Source of the DNA: DASWUZ01 sp036401375 | GTDB taxonomy: Bacteria > Acidobacteriota > Terriglobia > Terriglobales > Acidobacteriaceae | Assembly (NCBI GenBank): GCA_036401375.1 | Contig: DASWVB010000008.1 | Location: 1-43,879, forward strand | DNA length: 43,879 nucleotides | Direction: 5' to 3' | Part shown: positions 16,001 to 23,865 of the stretch, in pieces | How the letters are laid out: every line of letters begins with the position of its first letter | How positions within the stretch are numbered: the first letter of the stretch is position 1 | Translations under genes and position numbers: made by a program | The notes under the pieces: model-generated | Told to the model about the DNA's origin: nothing | What the model saw: only the letters and a program-made list of their open reading frames with translations | The model's database searches: none

Positions 16001-18970
16001 ATGGCGATTCTCAAGGTGGGCGCGGCAGGGGAGCAGGCGCCGTCAAGACGAGGCAGTGTATGCGGGCGCGGGCTGCTGACATTTGTAGCTTGTGGGATGG
16101 TGATGACAGGGGCGGCAGATGCAGGCGGGCCAAGGTGGGTCGCGGGGTCCAGCTACTCCGACCCTGCGGCTGAGGGCAAGCCCATCGTCTGGAGAGGCGG
16201 CGTCGTCAGCTACTACACCGACAATGGACCGCTGAGCGCGACCGTCGACGAGTGGCACGCCGATGCGATGGTGAGGAGCGCGGCGGCATTCTGGAACAAT
16301 GTGCCCACGGCGGCCGTCTCGATCGCTGCGGCGGGAAATCTGCGGGAGGATGTAAACGGCTCCAACATCGCCGCGAGCAACGGAGCTGCGACCGCACCGG
16401 CGGACATCGTGCCCACGGCGACCCAGGTGCCCGTGGCAGTGGTCTACGACGCGGACGGCGCCGTAACGGACGCGCTGCTTGGGCCTGATGCCAGCGATCC
16501 AATCTCGTGCCTTCAGGGTGGAGTGACATCGATGGTGGACGGCATGGCGACCGATGGGACGATCAACCACGCCTTAGTGGTGCTGAACGGGCGGTGTGCC
16601 ACGCCTGACAAGATGGAGTTGATGCAGTACCTCATCACCCGCGCCTTTGGGCGGGTGCTTGGACTCGATTGGTCACAGGCGAACGACGGGATCTTCGGGG
16701 GTTCGGCGCCTCTGAACCCGTCGGCCGAGGCGGGCTGGCCCCTGATGCATCCGGTAGAGCGGCTCTGCACCTCGTCTTTCGGGTCGTGCATGCCCGAGGC
16801 GCTCAGCCTGCGGCCGGACGACATCGCTTCGCTAAGCCGGCTCTACCCTGTCACTGCGTCGAACATCGGCAGCTTCAGCGGCAAGACTTTGACGGCTGGC
16901 GCCTCTGTTTCGATACGGGGTGTGATTCACTTCCCCAGCGGGCAGGGCATGCAGGGTGTCAACGTGGTGGCGCAGCCGCTGCTTGCCGGTACCAACCAGC
17001 CCGACCCGCGGTACACCGTGAGCGCCGTAAGCGGCGCACTGTTCCAGGGGAATGCTGGGAACCGCGTGAACGGGATTCTCGACGCAGATGGAAACCCGCT
17101 AAGCCAGTTTGGCAGCAACGATGCCTCACTCGAAGGAGCGTTCGACCTGAGCGGAATGGTACTGCCGGCAGGCGTAACTCAGGCCGATTATCAGCTTAGC
17201 TTCGAGGCAATCAATCCCCTCGATACGGGAACGCTTTCTGTTGGCCCTTACGGGTTAGGGCAGGTGACACCCTCGGGGAGCCTGGCCGTGGTCGTGATCC
17301 GAGGCCTCTCCGCCGGCGCGACGGACGTGGAAGATATCACCGTAGGCGATGCGGACTCCACTCACGGCCTTGGTGCGGATGGGAGTGAGGATAGGCCGGC
17401 GGAGCGTTCCGGCAACGGAGAATGGCTGGCGAAGCTTGATGGATATGGGCACAGCAGCTGGTTCCACTGGCACATTCGCGGCGGACGCCTCTTCACCGTC
17501 GAGACTGAGGCCCTGGACGCGCACGGGCAGGCGACGGCAGACAAGGCGCGGCCGGTGCTCGGAATCTGGAACGGGATCGATCCCGTGGACGCACGACCCA
17601 CCAATCCTGTGCTCCATACCCTGCAGCCCTTCAACGGTGCTCAGGTCGGGTTGACGACGATGTGGGTGCAGACGGTTGCGGACGCCAATGTGCGGCTGGC
17701 AGTCGCCGACCAGCGCGGCGACGGACGCCCGGATTACCTCTACCGTGGCCGCGTCCTGTACGCGGAGAGCGTCACGCCGCAGCGGATCGCCTTGGCGGGC
17801 GCCGCGGTGACGATAAAGGGCGTTGGTTTTCGTCCTCAAAACCAGGTGACGGTCAACGGGGTGCCGGCCGCCGTGATGAGCCTTACCTCGACGGAGATTT
17901 CGGTGTTCGCACCTCCCGCGGGGCCGGGGGTCACCGGCAATGTGGACGTGACGGTAACCGATCCTGCGACTCTCGGATCGGCCACCATTATTGGCGGGAT
18001 CAGTTACGATGCCGGTGATACAGACTCGATCAGCCTGGTAAGTGCCCCCTCCGGCACAGTTCCCATGGATGTTCCGATTGGCTTTCAGGTGAAGACAGTC
18101 GGCCCGGACGGTGCTACCCCTGCGGGCGGATTGGCTGTGACCTACAGTGTGATCAGCGGCGCGGCGGTGCTTGGCTGTGGCCAGTCGAGCTGCACGGTTA
18201 TGTCGACCGGAGATGGACTGGCGACCCTCGCTGTCACGGCAAGCAGTCCGGCGGCGGCCGTGGTAAGCGCTGCTCTGGCCAACGGGGCCAGCGTGCAGAC
18301 TCGGTTTGCAGGCAGCCTGCCGCCTGCTATTGCCGCGTTGACCAGCCCGCTATACCTCGCACAAGGTGCGACCCTCTCCTGGAATCCAGTGGCCCTTGTA
18401 CTCTCTGGCGGCACTCCCACCGGCGGCAGGGCGGTAACCTGGAGCTCTGCATCGGGCGGGGTGGTGGTCACCGCTCCCTCCACCACCAGTGACGCTAGCG
18501 GCCACGCTACCGGTCAGATCGCCGTCGGACCGCTACCGGTGGGCGTGACCGCGCAGGTGAATGCCTGCTTGCCCGGAGGGCCGGCGAACTGCACATCCTT
18601 CCAGGTGGCGAGCGCGAACCCGGCCATCGCTGAGCTCGTGGCGGTGAGCGGAACAGCTCAGATTATCGAGGCAATCGATACCCCGATGGCCGTCGTCCTG
18701 AGGGTCGAGGATGCGGCCGGGCATCCGATCGCAGGGGCCAAGGTCTACTTCTACGAGACGCTGAGTGCATGGCAGCCGGACTGTCCTGCCCAGGGGCGGT
18801 GTCCAGCTGCTCCTGTTCTGTCAAAGCAGACGGTTTCCGCAGTCTCCGGTGTCGACGGTCTCGTGACTCTGGCTCCTCTGAAGCTCGCAGGTACAGCGAC
18901 CTTGCTGAACGGGACAGCAGTGACCGGAGGGGATTCCACCCTCAGCTTCCAGATCGAGCAGCACCCGTGA
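16001..18970 (+). CDS. Exported protein with inactive matrixin-like domain, IPT/TIG and Ig-like (Big) domains
   Basis: The ATG at 16001 follows GGAG at spacing 6 and gives 989 residues; a GTG at 15983 is a poorer choice. The signal peptide ends near MTGAADA (about residue 41). Residues about 60-285 match the layout of a matrixin-type metalloprotease: an early AAAFWNNV helix, an LMHPV segment where the Met-turn is expected, and PDDIASLSRLYP at the end. The zinc motif HExGHxLGLxHS is replaced by RAFGRVLGLDWS (about residues 214-225), so all three His ligands and the catalytic Glu are gone. An IPT/TIG domain follows near residues 590-665 (TIKGVGFRPQNQVTVNGVPA), then Big_1-like Ig domains to the end. 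No lipobox or anchor is seen. The role may be binding rather than proteolysis. Confidence 0.85.
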   Translation: MAILKVGAAGEQAPSRRGSVCGRGLLTFVACGMVMTGAADAGGPRWVAGSSYSDPAAEGKPIVWRGGVVSYYTDNGPLSATVDEWHADAMVRSAAAFWNNVPTAAVSIAAAGNLREDVNGSNIAASNGAATAPADIVPTATQVPVAVVYDADGAVTDALLGPDASDPISCLQGGVTSMVDGMATDGTINHALVVLNGRCATPDKMELMQYLITRAFGRVLGLDWSQANDGIFGGSAPLNPSAEAGWPLMHPVERLCTSSFGSCMPEALSLRPDDIASLSRLYPVTASNIGSFSGKTLTAGASVSIRGVIHFPSGQGMQGVNVVAQPLLAGTNQPDPRYTVSAVSGALFQGNAGNRVNGILDADGNPLSQFGSNDASLEGAFDLSGMVLPAGVTQADYQLSFEAINPLDTGTLSVGPYGLGQVTPSGSLAVVVIRGLSAGATDVEDITVGDADSTHGLGADGSEDRPAERSGNGEWLAKLDGYGHSSWFHWHIRGGRLFTVETEALDAHGQATADKARPVLGIWNGIDPVDARPTNPVLHTLQPFNGAQVGLTTMWVQTVADANVRLAVADQRGDGRPDYLYRGRVLYAESVTPQRIALAGAAVTIKGVGFRPQNQVTVNGVPAAVMSLTSTEISVFAPPAGPGVTGNVDVTVTDPATLGSATIIGGISYDAGDTDSISLVSAPSGTVPMDVPIGFQVKTVGPDGATPAGGLAVTYSVISGAAVLGCGQSSCTVMSTGDGLATLAVTASSPAAAVVSAALANGASVQTRFAGSLPPAIAALTSPLYLAQGATLSWNPVALVLSGGTPTGGRAVTWSSASGGVVVTAPSTTSDASGHATGQIAVGPLPVGVTAQVNACLPGGPANCTSFQVASANPAIAELVAVSGTAQIIEAIDTPMAVVLRVEDAAGHPIAGAKVYFYETLSAWQPDCPAQGRCPAAPVLSKQTVSAVSGVDGLVTLAPLKLAGTATLLNGTAVTGGDSTLSFQIEQHP

Positions 18971-18975
18971 AACTG

Positions 18976-19014
18976 GCGGGCACCGTTCCAGTATTAAGAA
19001 GATCGGATGCCCGC
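18976..19014 (+). terminator. Weak hairpin after the matrixin-like gene
   Basis: GCGGGCA (18976-18982) pairs with TGCCCGC (19008-19014) across a 25-base loop, 6 bases past the TGA at 18970. There is no T-run directly after it, so a terminator role is only tentative. Confidence 0.25.
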
Positions 19015-19036
19015 TGCTGATCCGTTTCACCGTCTT

Positions 19037-19065
19037 TTGCGTTGAAAGCAGCATCTCTTTAGAGT
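19037..19065 (+). promoter_or_regulatory. Possible promoter for the second NDH-2 gene
   Basis: TTGCGT (19037-19042), a 17-base spacer and TAGAGT (19060-19065) lie 76 bases upstream of the ATG at 19141. The -35 matches consensus at the TTG only; the -10 matches four of six. Confidence 0.3.
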
Positions 19066-19140
19066 AGGTTCAGTTACCCGTCGGATTTGCAGGCCCGCTA
19101 TTAGCCGCATCCGGGTCGGGCTGACTTACCGGAGGAATGC

Positions 19141-20724
19141 ATGGCGCAGTCCGCAGCAGCAGACGGAGCATCCGCACCTGAGCCCCGACAGCCCGCCGGA
19201 GGTCAAGGGGCTGTACAAGCAGCATCAGAGACCGCCGGACCGCCGGCTGGGAAGCAAAACGCCGAGAACGGCCAAAAGGGTGCAGCAACGGCAGCCCGTA
19301 TTCCGCGAGTGACGCGGATCCCTGCAGTCGAGGCAGGCGAGAGGGCGCGGGTACTGATCCTGGGTGGGGGGTTCGCTGGCCTGCATGCTGCGATGGGGTT
19401 GGCCAAGCTGCCGGTGGATGTGACGCTCGTCGATAGACGGAACCATCACACCTTTCAGCCGTTGCTCTACCAGGTCGCGCTGGCGGTGCTCTCTCCGGCC
19501 AACATCGCGCAGCCGATCCGGGCGATCCTGCGGTCGCGGCCTAATGTCGAGGTATTAATGGATGAAGCGTCAGGCTTTGACGTCGATCGCCGGCGCGTTT
19601 TAATGAAGAGCGGCGCCGTAATGGAGTACGACTACCTGGTGGTGGCGACCGGCGCTACCCACTCCTACTTCGGGCATGATGAATGGGCAAAACTCGCGCC
19701 CGGGCTGAAAACCATCGAAGATGCTACTGAGATACGGAGGCGTGTGCTGCTTGCCTTTGAGCTCGCGGAGCGGCAGATGCTCGAAACGGGGTCGCATCCG
19801 CCGTTGAACTTCGTGGTCATCGGCGGAGGACCGACCGGAGTCGAGCTTGCCGGCGCGATCTCGGATATCGCCAAGCTTTACATGCGTCACGACTTCCGGC
19901 ACATCGACCCCGCCAAGGCGCGGGTCATTATTCTGGAAGGTTCTCCGCGGATATTGGCGGCATACCCGGAGGACCTGTCAAAGAAGGCGATGGATCAGCT
20001 CGCGCACCTTGGAGTCGAGGTGCACACCGGCGCTCATGTGACCGACGTGCAGCCGGGCTGCGTGATCGTAGGCGGCCGCAGCCTGGAGGCGGTGGTTACC
20101 CTTTGGGCGGCGGGCGTGCAGGCCTCCCCCCTGGGCAAGATGCTGGGGTGCTCGACGGACAAGCGAGGCTGCGCCCACGTAGATGATTACCTGAACCCGG
20201 AGGGGCACCCAGAGATATTTGTAGCGGGCGACCTGGCGCACTTTGAACAGAACGGCAAGCAGGTCCCTGGGGTCGCGCAGCCCGCGATGCAAATGGGCGA
20301 TCACATCGCCAAGATGGTTGGGCAGGATCTCGATCACAAGCCCCGCACTCCCTTCCGCTACTTCGACAAGGGCGACATGGCTACCATTGGCCGACTGTCG
20401 GCAGTGGCGAAGATCGAGTGGCCATTCAAGGCACACTGGGGTGGTTTTCCCGCGTGGATTACCTGGCTGGTGGTTCACATCTACTTCCTGATCGGCTTTC
20501 GCAATCGCGTGGCGGTGCTCTCTGAGTGGGTCTGGTCTTACTTCAGCTTTACGCGTGGGGCCCGTCTTATTACCGGCGATCAGCACCTCCCAGGCTGGAC
20601 GGAGCAGCAGGGAGTACAGAGCCCGCCTCCCACTCCGGAGATGCTGGATGCCGCGTCCCCGGGAACGCGTGAGCATGAGCGGGTCGAACATCCCGCCGAG
20701 GCAGAGACCCGGGCTGCCGTTTAA
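19141..20724 (+). CDS. ndh: Type II NADH dehydrogenase (NDH-2), second copy, with N-terminal extension
   Basis: The product is 527 residues. The ATG at 19141 follows GGAGGA closely. The first 65 or so residues are a Pro/Ala/Gly-rich low-complexity extension not needed for the fold. The FAD motif VLILGGGFAGLHAAMGLAKL lies near residues 70-90 and the quinone-enzyme signature FQPLLYQVALAVLSPANIAQ near 108-127. The NADH-binding VVIGGGPTGVELAGAISDIA is near 228-247, and EIFVAGDLAHFEQNG contributes the C-terminal FAD site. The segment HWGGFPAWITWLVVHIYFLI is a long hydrophobic C-terminal stretch for membrane contact. It would feed NADH electrons to quinone. It differs clearly from the copy at 10635, which has no extension. 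Confidence 0.93.
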   Translation: MAQSAAADGASAPEPRQPAGGQGAVQAASETAGPPAGKQNAENGQKGAATAARIPRVTRIPAVEAGERARVLILGGGFAGLHAAMGLAKLPVDVTLVDRRNHHTFQPLLYQVALAVLSPANIAQPIRAILRSRPNVEVLMDEASGFDVDRRRVLMKSGAVMEYDYLVVATGATHSYFGHDEWAKLAPGLKTIEDATEIRRRVLLAFELAERQMLETGSHPPLNFVVIGGGPTGVELAGAISDIAKLYMRHDFRHIDPAKARVIILEGSPRILAAYPEDLSKKAMDQLAHLGVEVHTGAHVTDVQPGCVIVGGRSLEAVVTLWAAGVQASPLGKMLGCSTDKRGCAHVDDYLNPEGHPEIFVAGDLAHFEQNGKQVPGVAQPAMQMGDHIAKMVGQDLDHKPRTPFRYFDKGDMATIGRLSAVAKIEWPFKAHWGGFPAWITWLVVHIYFLIGFRNRVAVLSEWVWSYFSFTRGARLITGDQHLPGWTEQQGVQSPPPTPEMLDAASPGTREHERVEHPAEAETRAAV

Positions 20725-20870
20725 TATGTTCTCTCGCTGGAAGGGAGATCAGGTGTCATGAACCCCAGCCGGCTCCACCTGCTGGCACCGCAGAGAGAAG
20801 TGCCGAAGGTCCTCCGATTAGAGAGCTTGTGCTGGTTCTTCACATCCGCTTGAAGCGATATCCTAGTGCG

Positions 20871-22082
20871 ATGCGGTTCTTCGGCTCTACACGGGAAGAC
20901 CATCCGTTTGCGGGCGCTGCGGCGGCCAGCCTGTGCGCCGGAGCGTGCACTCGCCGGCACGGGTTTGCCCGCATCATCTTGCTGGTTGCGTTGTCGTCAC
21001 TGGTGCTGAAGGGTTGGGCTCAGCCTGCTGCAGGGACTGTGGACCAACTGCTCAGCCGGGCAATGGAGGCTCAGCAGCGAGGTGACTTTAAAGTTGCCAT
21101 TCGCGACTACCGCAAGGTACTCGCCCTGAGGCCCAAGGAAGTAGAAGCCCGCGTAAACCTCGGAGCGGCGCTGGCGAACGATGGTCAGTTTGACGAGGCG
21201 ATTGCGCAGTATCGTGCCGCTCTTCCTGCTATACCGCTAAAGGAACCAGTTTTGCTGAACATCGGCCTAGCCTATTACAAGAAAGGCGACTTCAAGGCTG
21301 CGCGGGAGCAGTTTGAGGCGGTCCATGAATCGCAGCCCGGAAATGTTAAGGTTGCGATCCTGCTGGGAGATGCCGAGACGCGCCTCGGGCAGGGCGCGGC
21401 GGCCGTAGCTCTGCTATCACCACTGGAGGCGCGCAATGCTGACAACCTCGACCTCGAGTATCGACTTGGGCTGGCGTTGATCGAAAGCGGCGCCCGGATG
21501 GAGGGTGTCTCCCGGATTGAGCAGGTCGCGAAGGCCGGCAACAGCGCCGAAGCTTATGAGGCGGCAGGGTCTACTCTACTCAAGATGAACGAATATGAGC
21601 GTGCCCGGCGCGACCTGGACGCTGCGATGCAGCTGGAGCCGGCACGTCCCGGATTGGCCACCCTGGCTGGCACCGCGAGGGACAAGACAGGAGACGTGCC
21701 GTCGGCAGAGGCCGCCTTTCGCAGTGCGCTCAAGCTGAAGCCGGATGACTTCGAAGCCAATTTGTATCTCGGCGCGATCCTCTACAAGCGGCGGGAGCTG
21801 GACGAGGCGCGCCCCTACCTGGACCGCGCCGTAAAGCTCGATCCGAAGTCGTCTATGGCCATCTATGAATCGGCGATGCTGAAAGGCATCTCGGGAGAGC
21901 CGGAGAGTGCCGCCCGGGACCTGGAGAAGCTGGCACAATCCGATCCCGACTGGCTGGAGCCTCATGTTGCCTTAGCTACGCTGTACTACAAGCTTCATCG
22001 TCCCGAGGACGGTGCGAAGCAGCGAGCAATTGTGGACAAGCTTACCGCCGCTCAGCAGGCTCAAGGTCCAGGAAAGCCCTGA
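20871..22082 (+). CDS. Exported TPR-repeat protein (cluster TPR no. 1)
   Basis: From the ATG at 20871 the product is 403 residues; a GTG at 20829 would add 14. A signal-like segment, RHGFARIILLVALSSLVLKG, ends near WAQPAAG (about residue 53). At least eight TPR helix pairs follow, for example GDFKVAIRDYRKVLALRPKE, GQFDEAIAQYRAAL and RRELDEARPYLDRAVKLDPK. No enzyme domain is visible. Such proteins serve as protein-protein scaffolds. The gene is convergent with CRTAC1 no. 1; the two stop codons are 16 bases apart, with no terminator between them. Confidence 0.88.
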   Translation: MRFFGSTREDHPFAGAAAASLCAGACTRRHGFARIILLVALSSLVLKGWAQPAAGTVDQLLSRAMEAQQRGDFKVAIRDYRKVLALRPKEVEARVNLGAALANDGQFDEAIAQYRAALPAIPLKEPVLLNIGLAYYKKGDFKAAREQFEAVHESQPGNVKVAILLGDAETRLGQGAAAVALLSPLEARNADNLDLEYRLGLALIESGARMEGVSRIEQVAKAGNSAEAYEAAGSTLLKMNEYERARRDLDAAMQLEPARPGLATLAGTARDKTGDVPSAEAAFRSALKLKPDDFEANLYLGAILYKRRELDEARPYLDRAVKLDPKSSMAIYESAMLKGISGEPESAARDLEKLAQSDPDWLEPHVALATLYYKLHRPEDGAKQRAIVDKLTAAQQAQGPGKP

Positions 22083-22098
22083 GCCTCGCGCTTGCCGT

Positions 22099-23781
22099 TC
22101 ACTTTGCTGGCTCGGTGACATGGAGAATCTGATCCACGTCGACTGCCTGCAACGTCTGCACTACTCCGGATGGCCAGTGGATCTCGAGGTCAACGCGCTT
22201 ATCGACTCCCACGCCGAAGTGGACGGGCCCGTCGCTCGAAGAGGCGTAGCCGACGCTCGTAGTCATGTGGTTGTACTGGGTACCGCTCTTGCTGACTAGC
22301 TTGATGCGCGCCCCGATGCCGTCGCGATTGCTGCGGGTGCCGCGGAGCGCAATGTCGAGCCAATGGCCTGAGTTCGGGCTGCGATTCATCCAAATCTCCG
22401 CATCATTGCCGAGGGAGGTTGCGACCACGTCAACGCGGCCGTCGCCGTCCAGATCGCCGAACGCCAGTCCGCGATGCCGCGCCGGCGGCGCCGCATTCAG
22501 CCCGGCTTCCTCAGTAAGAGCGGTCCACTTTCCGCTGGCTCCGGGATTCCGGAACACGGTGTTGTACTGCTCGATCTGGGTGCCCGGCAGCGGCAGCGAC
22601 TCGACGTGGCCGCGAGTGACGAAGAGGTCCTTCCAACCATCGTTGTCGAAATCGTAGAGGCCGGCGCCGAAGCCGGACATCTGGCTGGTCAGGTTGCGCA
22701 TGCCGGTTGGTCCTGTGACCTCGCGGAAGTCGCCCTTGCCAGTGTTTTTGAACAGAGGGAAGGTCTGATTGTTGAGCGCGACGAAGGCTATGTCTGGGTA
22801 GCCATCATTGTCGAAGTCGCGGAAATCGAGGCCCATCCCCGAGATAAAGCTGCCGTCCTCTGGCAGGGCAACACCGGCCTGCATTCCAACCTCTTCAAAC
22901 CTGTCTCCCAGGTTGTGGAACAGCGAGTTGTACTCGGCGTCATTCGGCACAAAGAGGTCGGGGCGGCCATCGAGATCGTAGTCGGCTACTCCCACTCCCA
23001 TGCCCTTTCCGACGTGGTCGCGAATGCCCCACTGTTTTGAGACATCTTCGAAGGTGCCGTCTCCTTTATTGAGGAAAAGCTGGTTGGGTTGGCCCTTGTA
23101 GTAGCGCGGATGGCAGTAGTCCGCCTGCCCCTTGAAGGAGCAGAGGGCGTCGGTGGTGTAGGTCCACTGCATGTAGTTAACGACGAATAGATCGAGAAGA
23201 CCGTCATTGTTGACGTCGACCCAGGCCGCAGCGACGGACCACAGCGGTCCGTAGTCCGGATCGGTGGACCGATCGAGGCCAGCCTTCGATGTAACGTCGG
23301 TGAATGTCCCGTTTCCGTTGTTGTGATAGAGGGTGTTGTGGTGGACTCCTGCTACGAAGATGTCGGCGAAGCCGTCGTTGTCGTAGTCAGCCACGGCGAC
23401 TCCGATATCGTAGCCGGTGCCGGCGAGGCCGGCTGCAACCGTGACGTCCGTGTAGGCTCCATTGCCATCGTTACGAAAGAGCCGGTTGCTGTATTTGAGT
23501 GAGTCTTTTTTCAGGGTCGCAATGTTGGCGCCGTTGGTGAAGAAGATGTCCGGGTGGCCATCATTGTTGTAGTCGAAGATGGCGACTCCTCCAGCCATAC
23601 TTTCGGGCGCGTTCTTCCCCGCCGTGCCGTCGTTCTCGAGGCGGAACGAAATCTTCTTTAGCTCAAAGCGGATAGATGAGGCGGTAGAGGTTACCGTGGC
23701 TCCACGCATAAAGGCAGAGGTTATGAGACCCAGGAGAGCCAGGCAGGCGGTGCTTCGGAGAGCATTAGCTGAGTGGCGCAT
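22099..23781 (-). CDS. CRTAC1-family protein no. 1: seven FG-GAP/VCBS repeats plus ASPIC/UnbV domain
   Basis: The product is 560 residues with a Sec-type signal peptide (ALRSTACLALLGLITSAF). Seven calcium-loop repeats of the DxDxDGxxD type can be read: FDYNNDGHPDIFF, ADYDNDGFADIFV, VDVNNDGLLDLFV, ADYDLDGRPDLFV, RDFDNDGYPDIAF, YDFDNDGWKDLFV and GDLDGDGRVDVVA. They predict one seven-bladed beta-propeller. The C terminus has the ASPIC/UnbV pattern: HWLDIALRGTRSNRDGIGAR, a Y-S-S-DG-HFG segment, and VDLEIHWPSGVVQTL. The family is widespread in acidobacteria and planctomycetes without a settled role. It lies downstream of the receptor gene on the same strand, past a strong terminator, so it probably has its own promoter or depends on read-through. 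Confidence 0.93.
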   Translation of the reverse strand: MRHSANALRSTACLALLGLITSAFMRGATVTSTASSIRFELKKISFRLENDGTAGKNAPESMAGGVAIFDYNNDGHPDIFFTNGANIATLKKDSLKYSNRLFRNDGNGAYTDVTVAAGLAGTGYDIGVAVADYDNDGFADIFVAGVHHNTLYHNNGNGTFTDVTSKAGLDRSTDPDYGPLWSVAAAWVDVNNDGLLDLFVVNYMQWTYTTDALCSFKGQADYCHPRYYKGQPNQLFLNKGDGTFEDVSKQWGIRDHVGKGMGVGVADYDLDGRPDLFVPNDAEYNSLFHNLGDRFEEVGMQAGVALPEDGSFISGMGLDFRDFDNDGYPDIAFVALNNQTFPLFKNTGKGDFREVTGPTGMRNLTSQMSGFGAGLYDFDNDGWKDLFVTRGHVESLPLPGTQIEQYNTVFRNPGASGKWTALTEEAGLNAAPPARHRGLAFGDLDGDGRVDVVATSLGNDAEIWMNRSPNSGHWLDIALRGTRSNRDGIGARIKLVSKSGTQYNHMTTSVGYASSSDGPVHFGVGVDKRVDLEIHWPSGVVQTLQAVDVDQILHVTEPAK

Positions 23782-23806
23782 TTTTAGTCAAGTAGGCAGA
23801 CAGGTT

Positions 23807-23843
23807 GAAAAAGAGACAGGGGTGGCGTGAGCCACCCCTGTCT
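23807..23843 (-). terminator. Strong rho-independent terminator of the TonB-dependent receptor gene
   Basis: AGACAGGGGTGGC (23814-23826) and its exact complement (23831-23843) form a 13-bp stem with a GTGA loop. On the minus strand it is followed by CTTTTTC (23807-23813). It begins 23 bases past the receptor stop and lies 26 bases before the CRTAC1 no. 1 start. Confidence 0.9.
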
Positions 23844-23865
23844 GAGTGTACGTACGAGCTACGGT

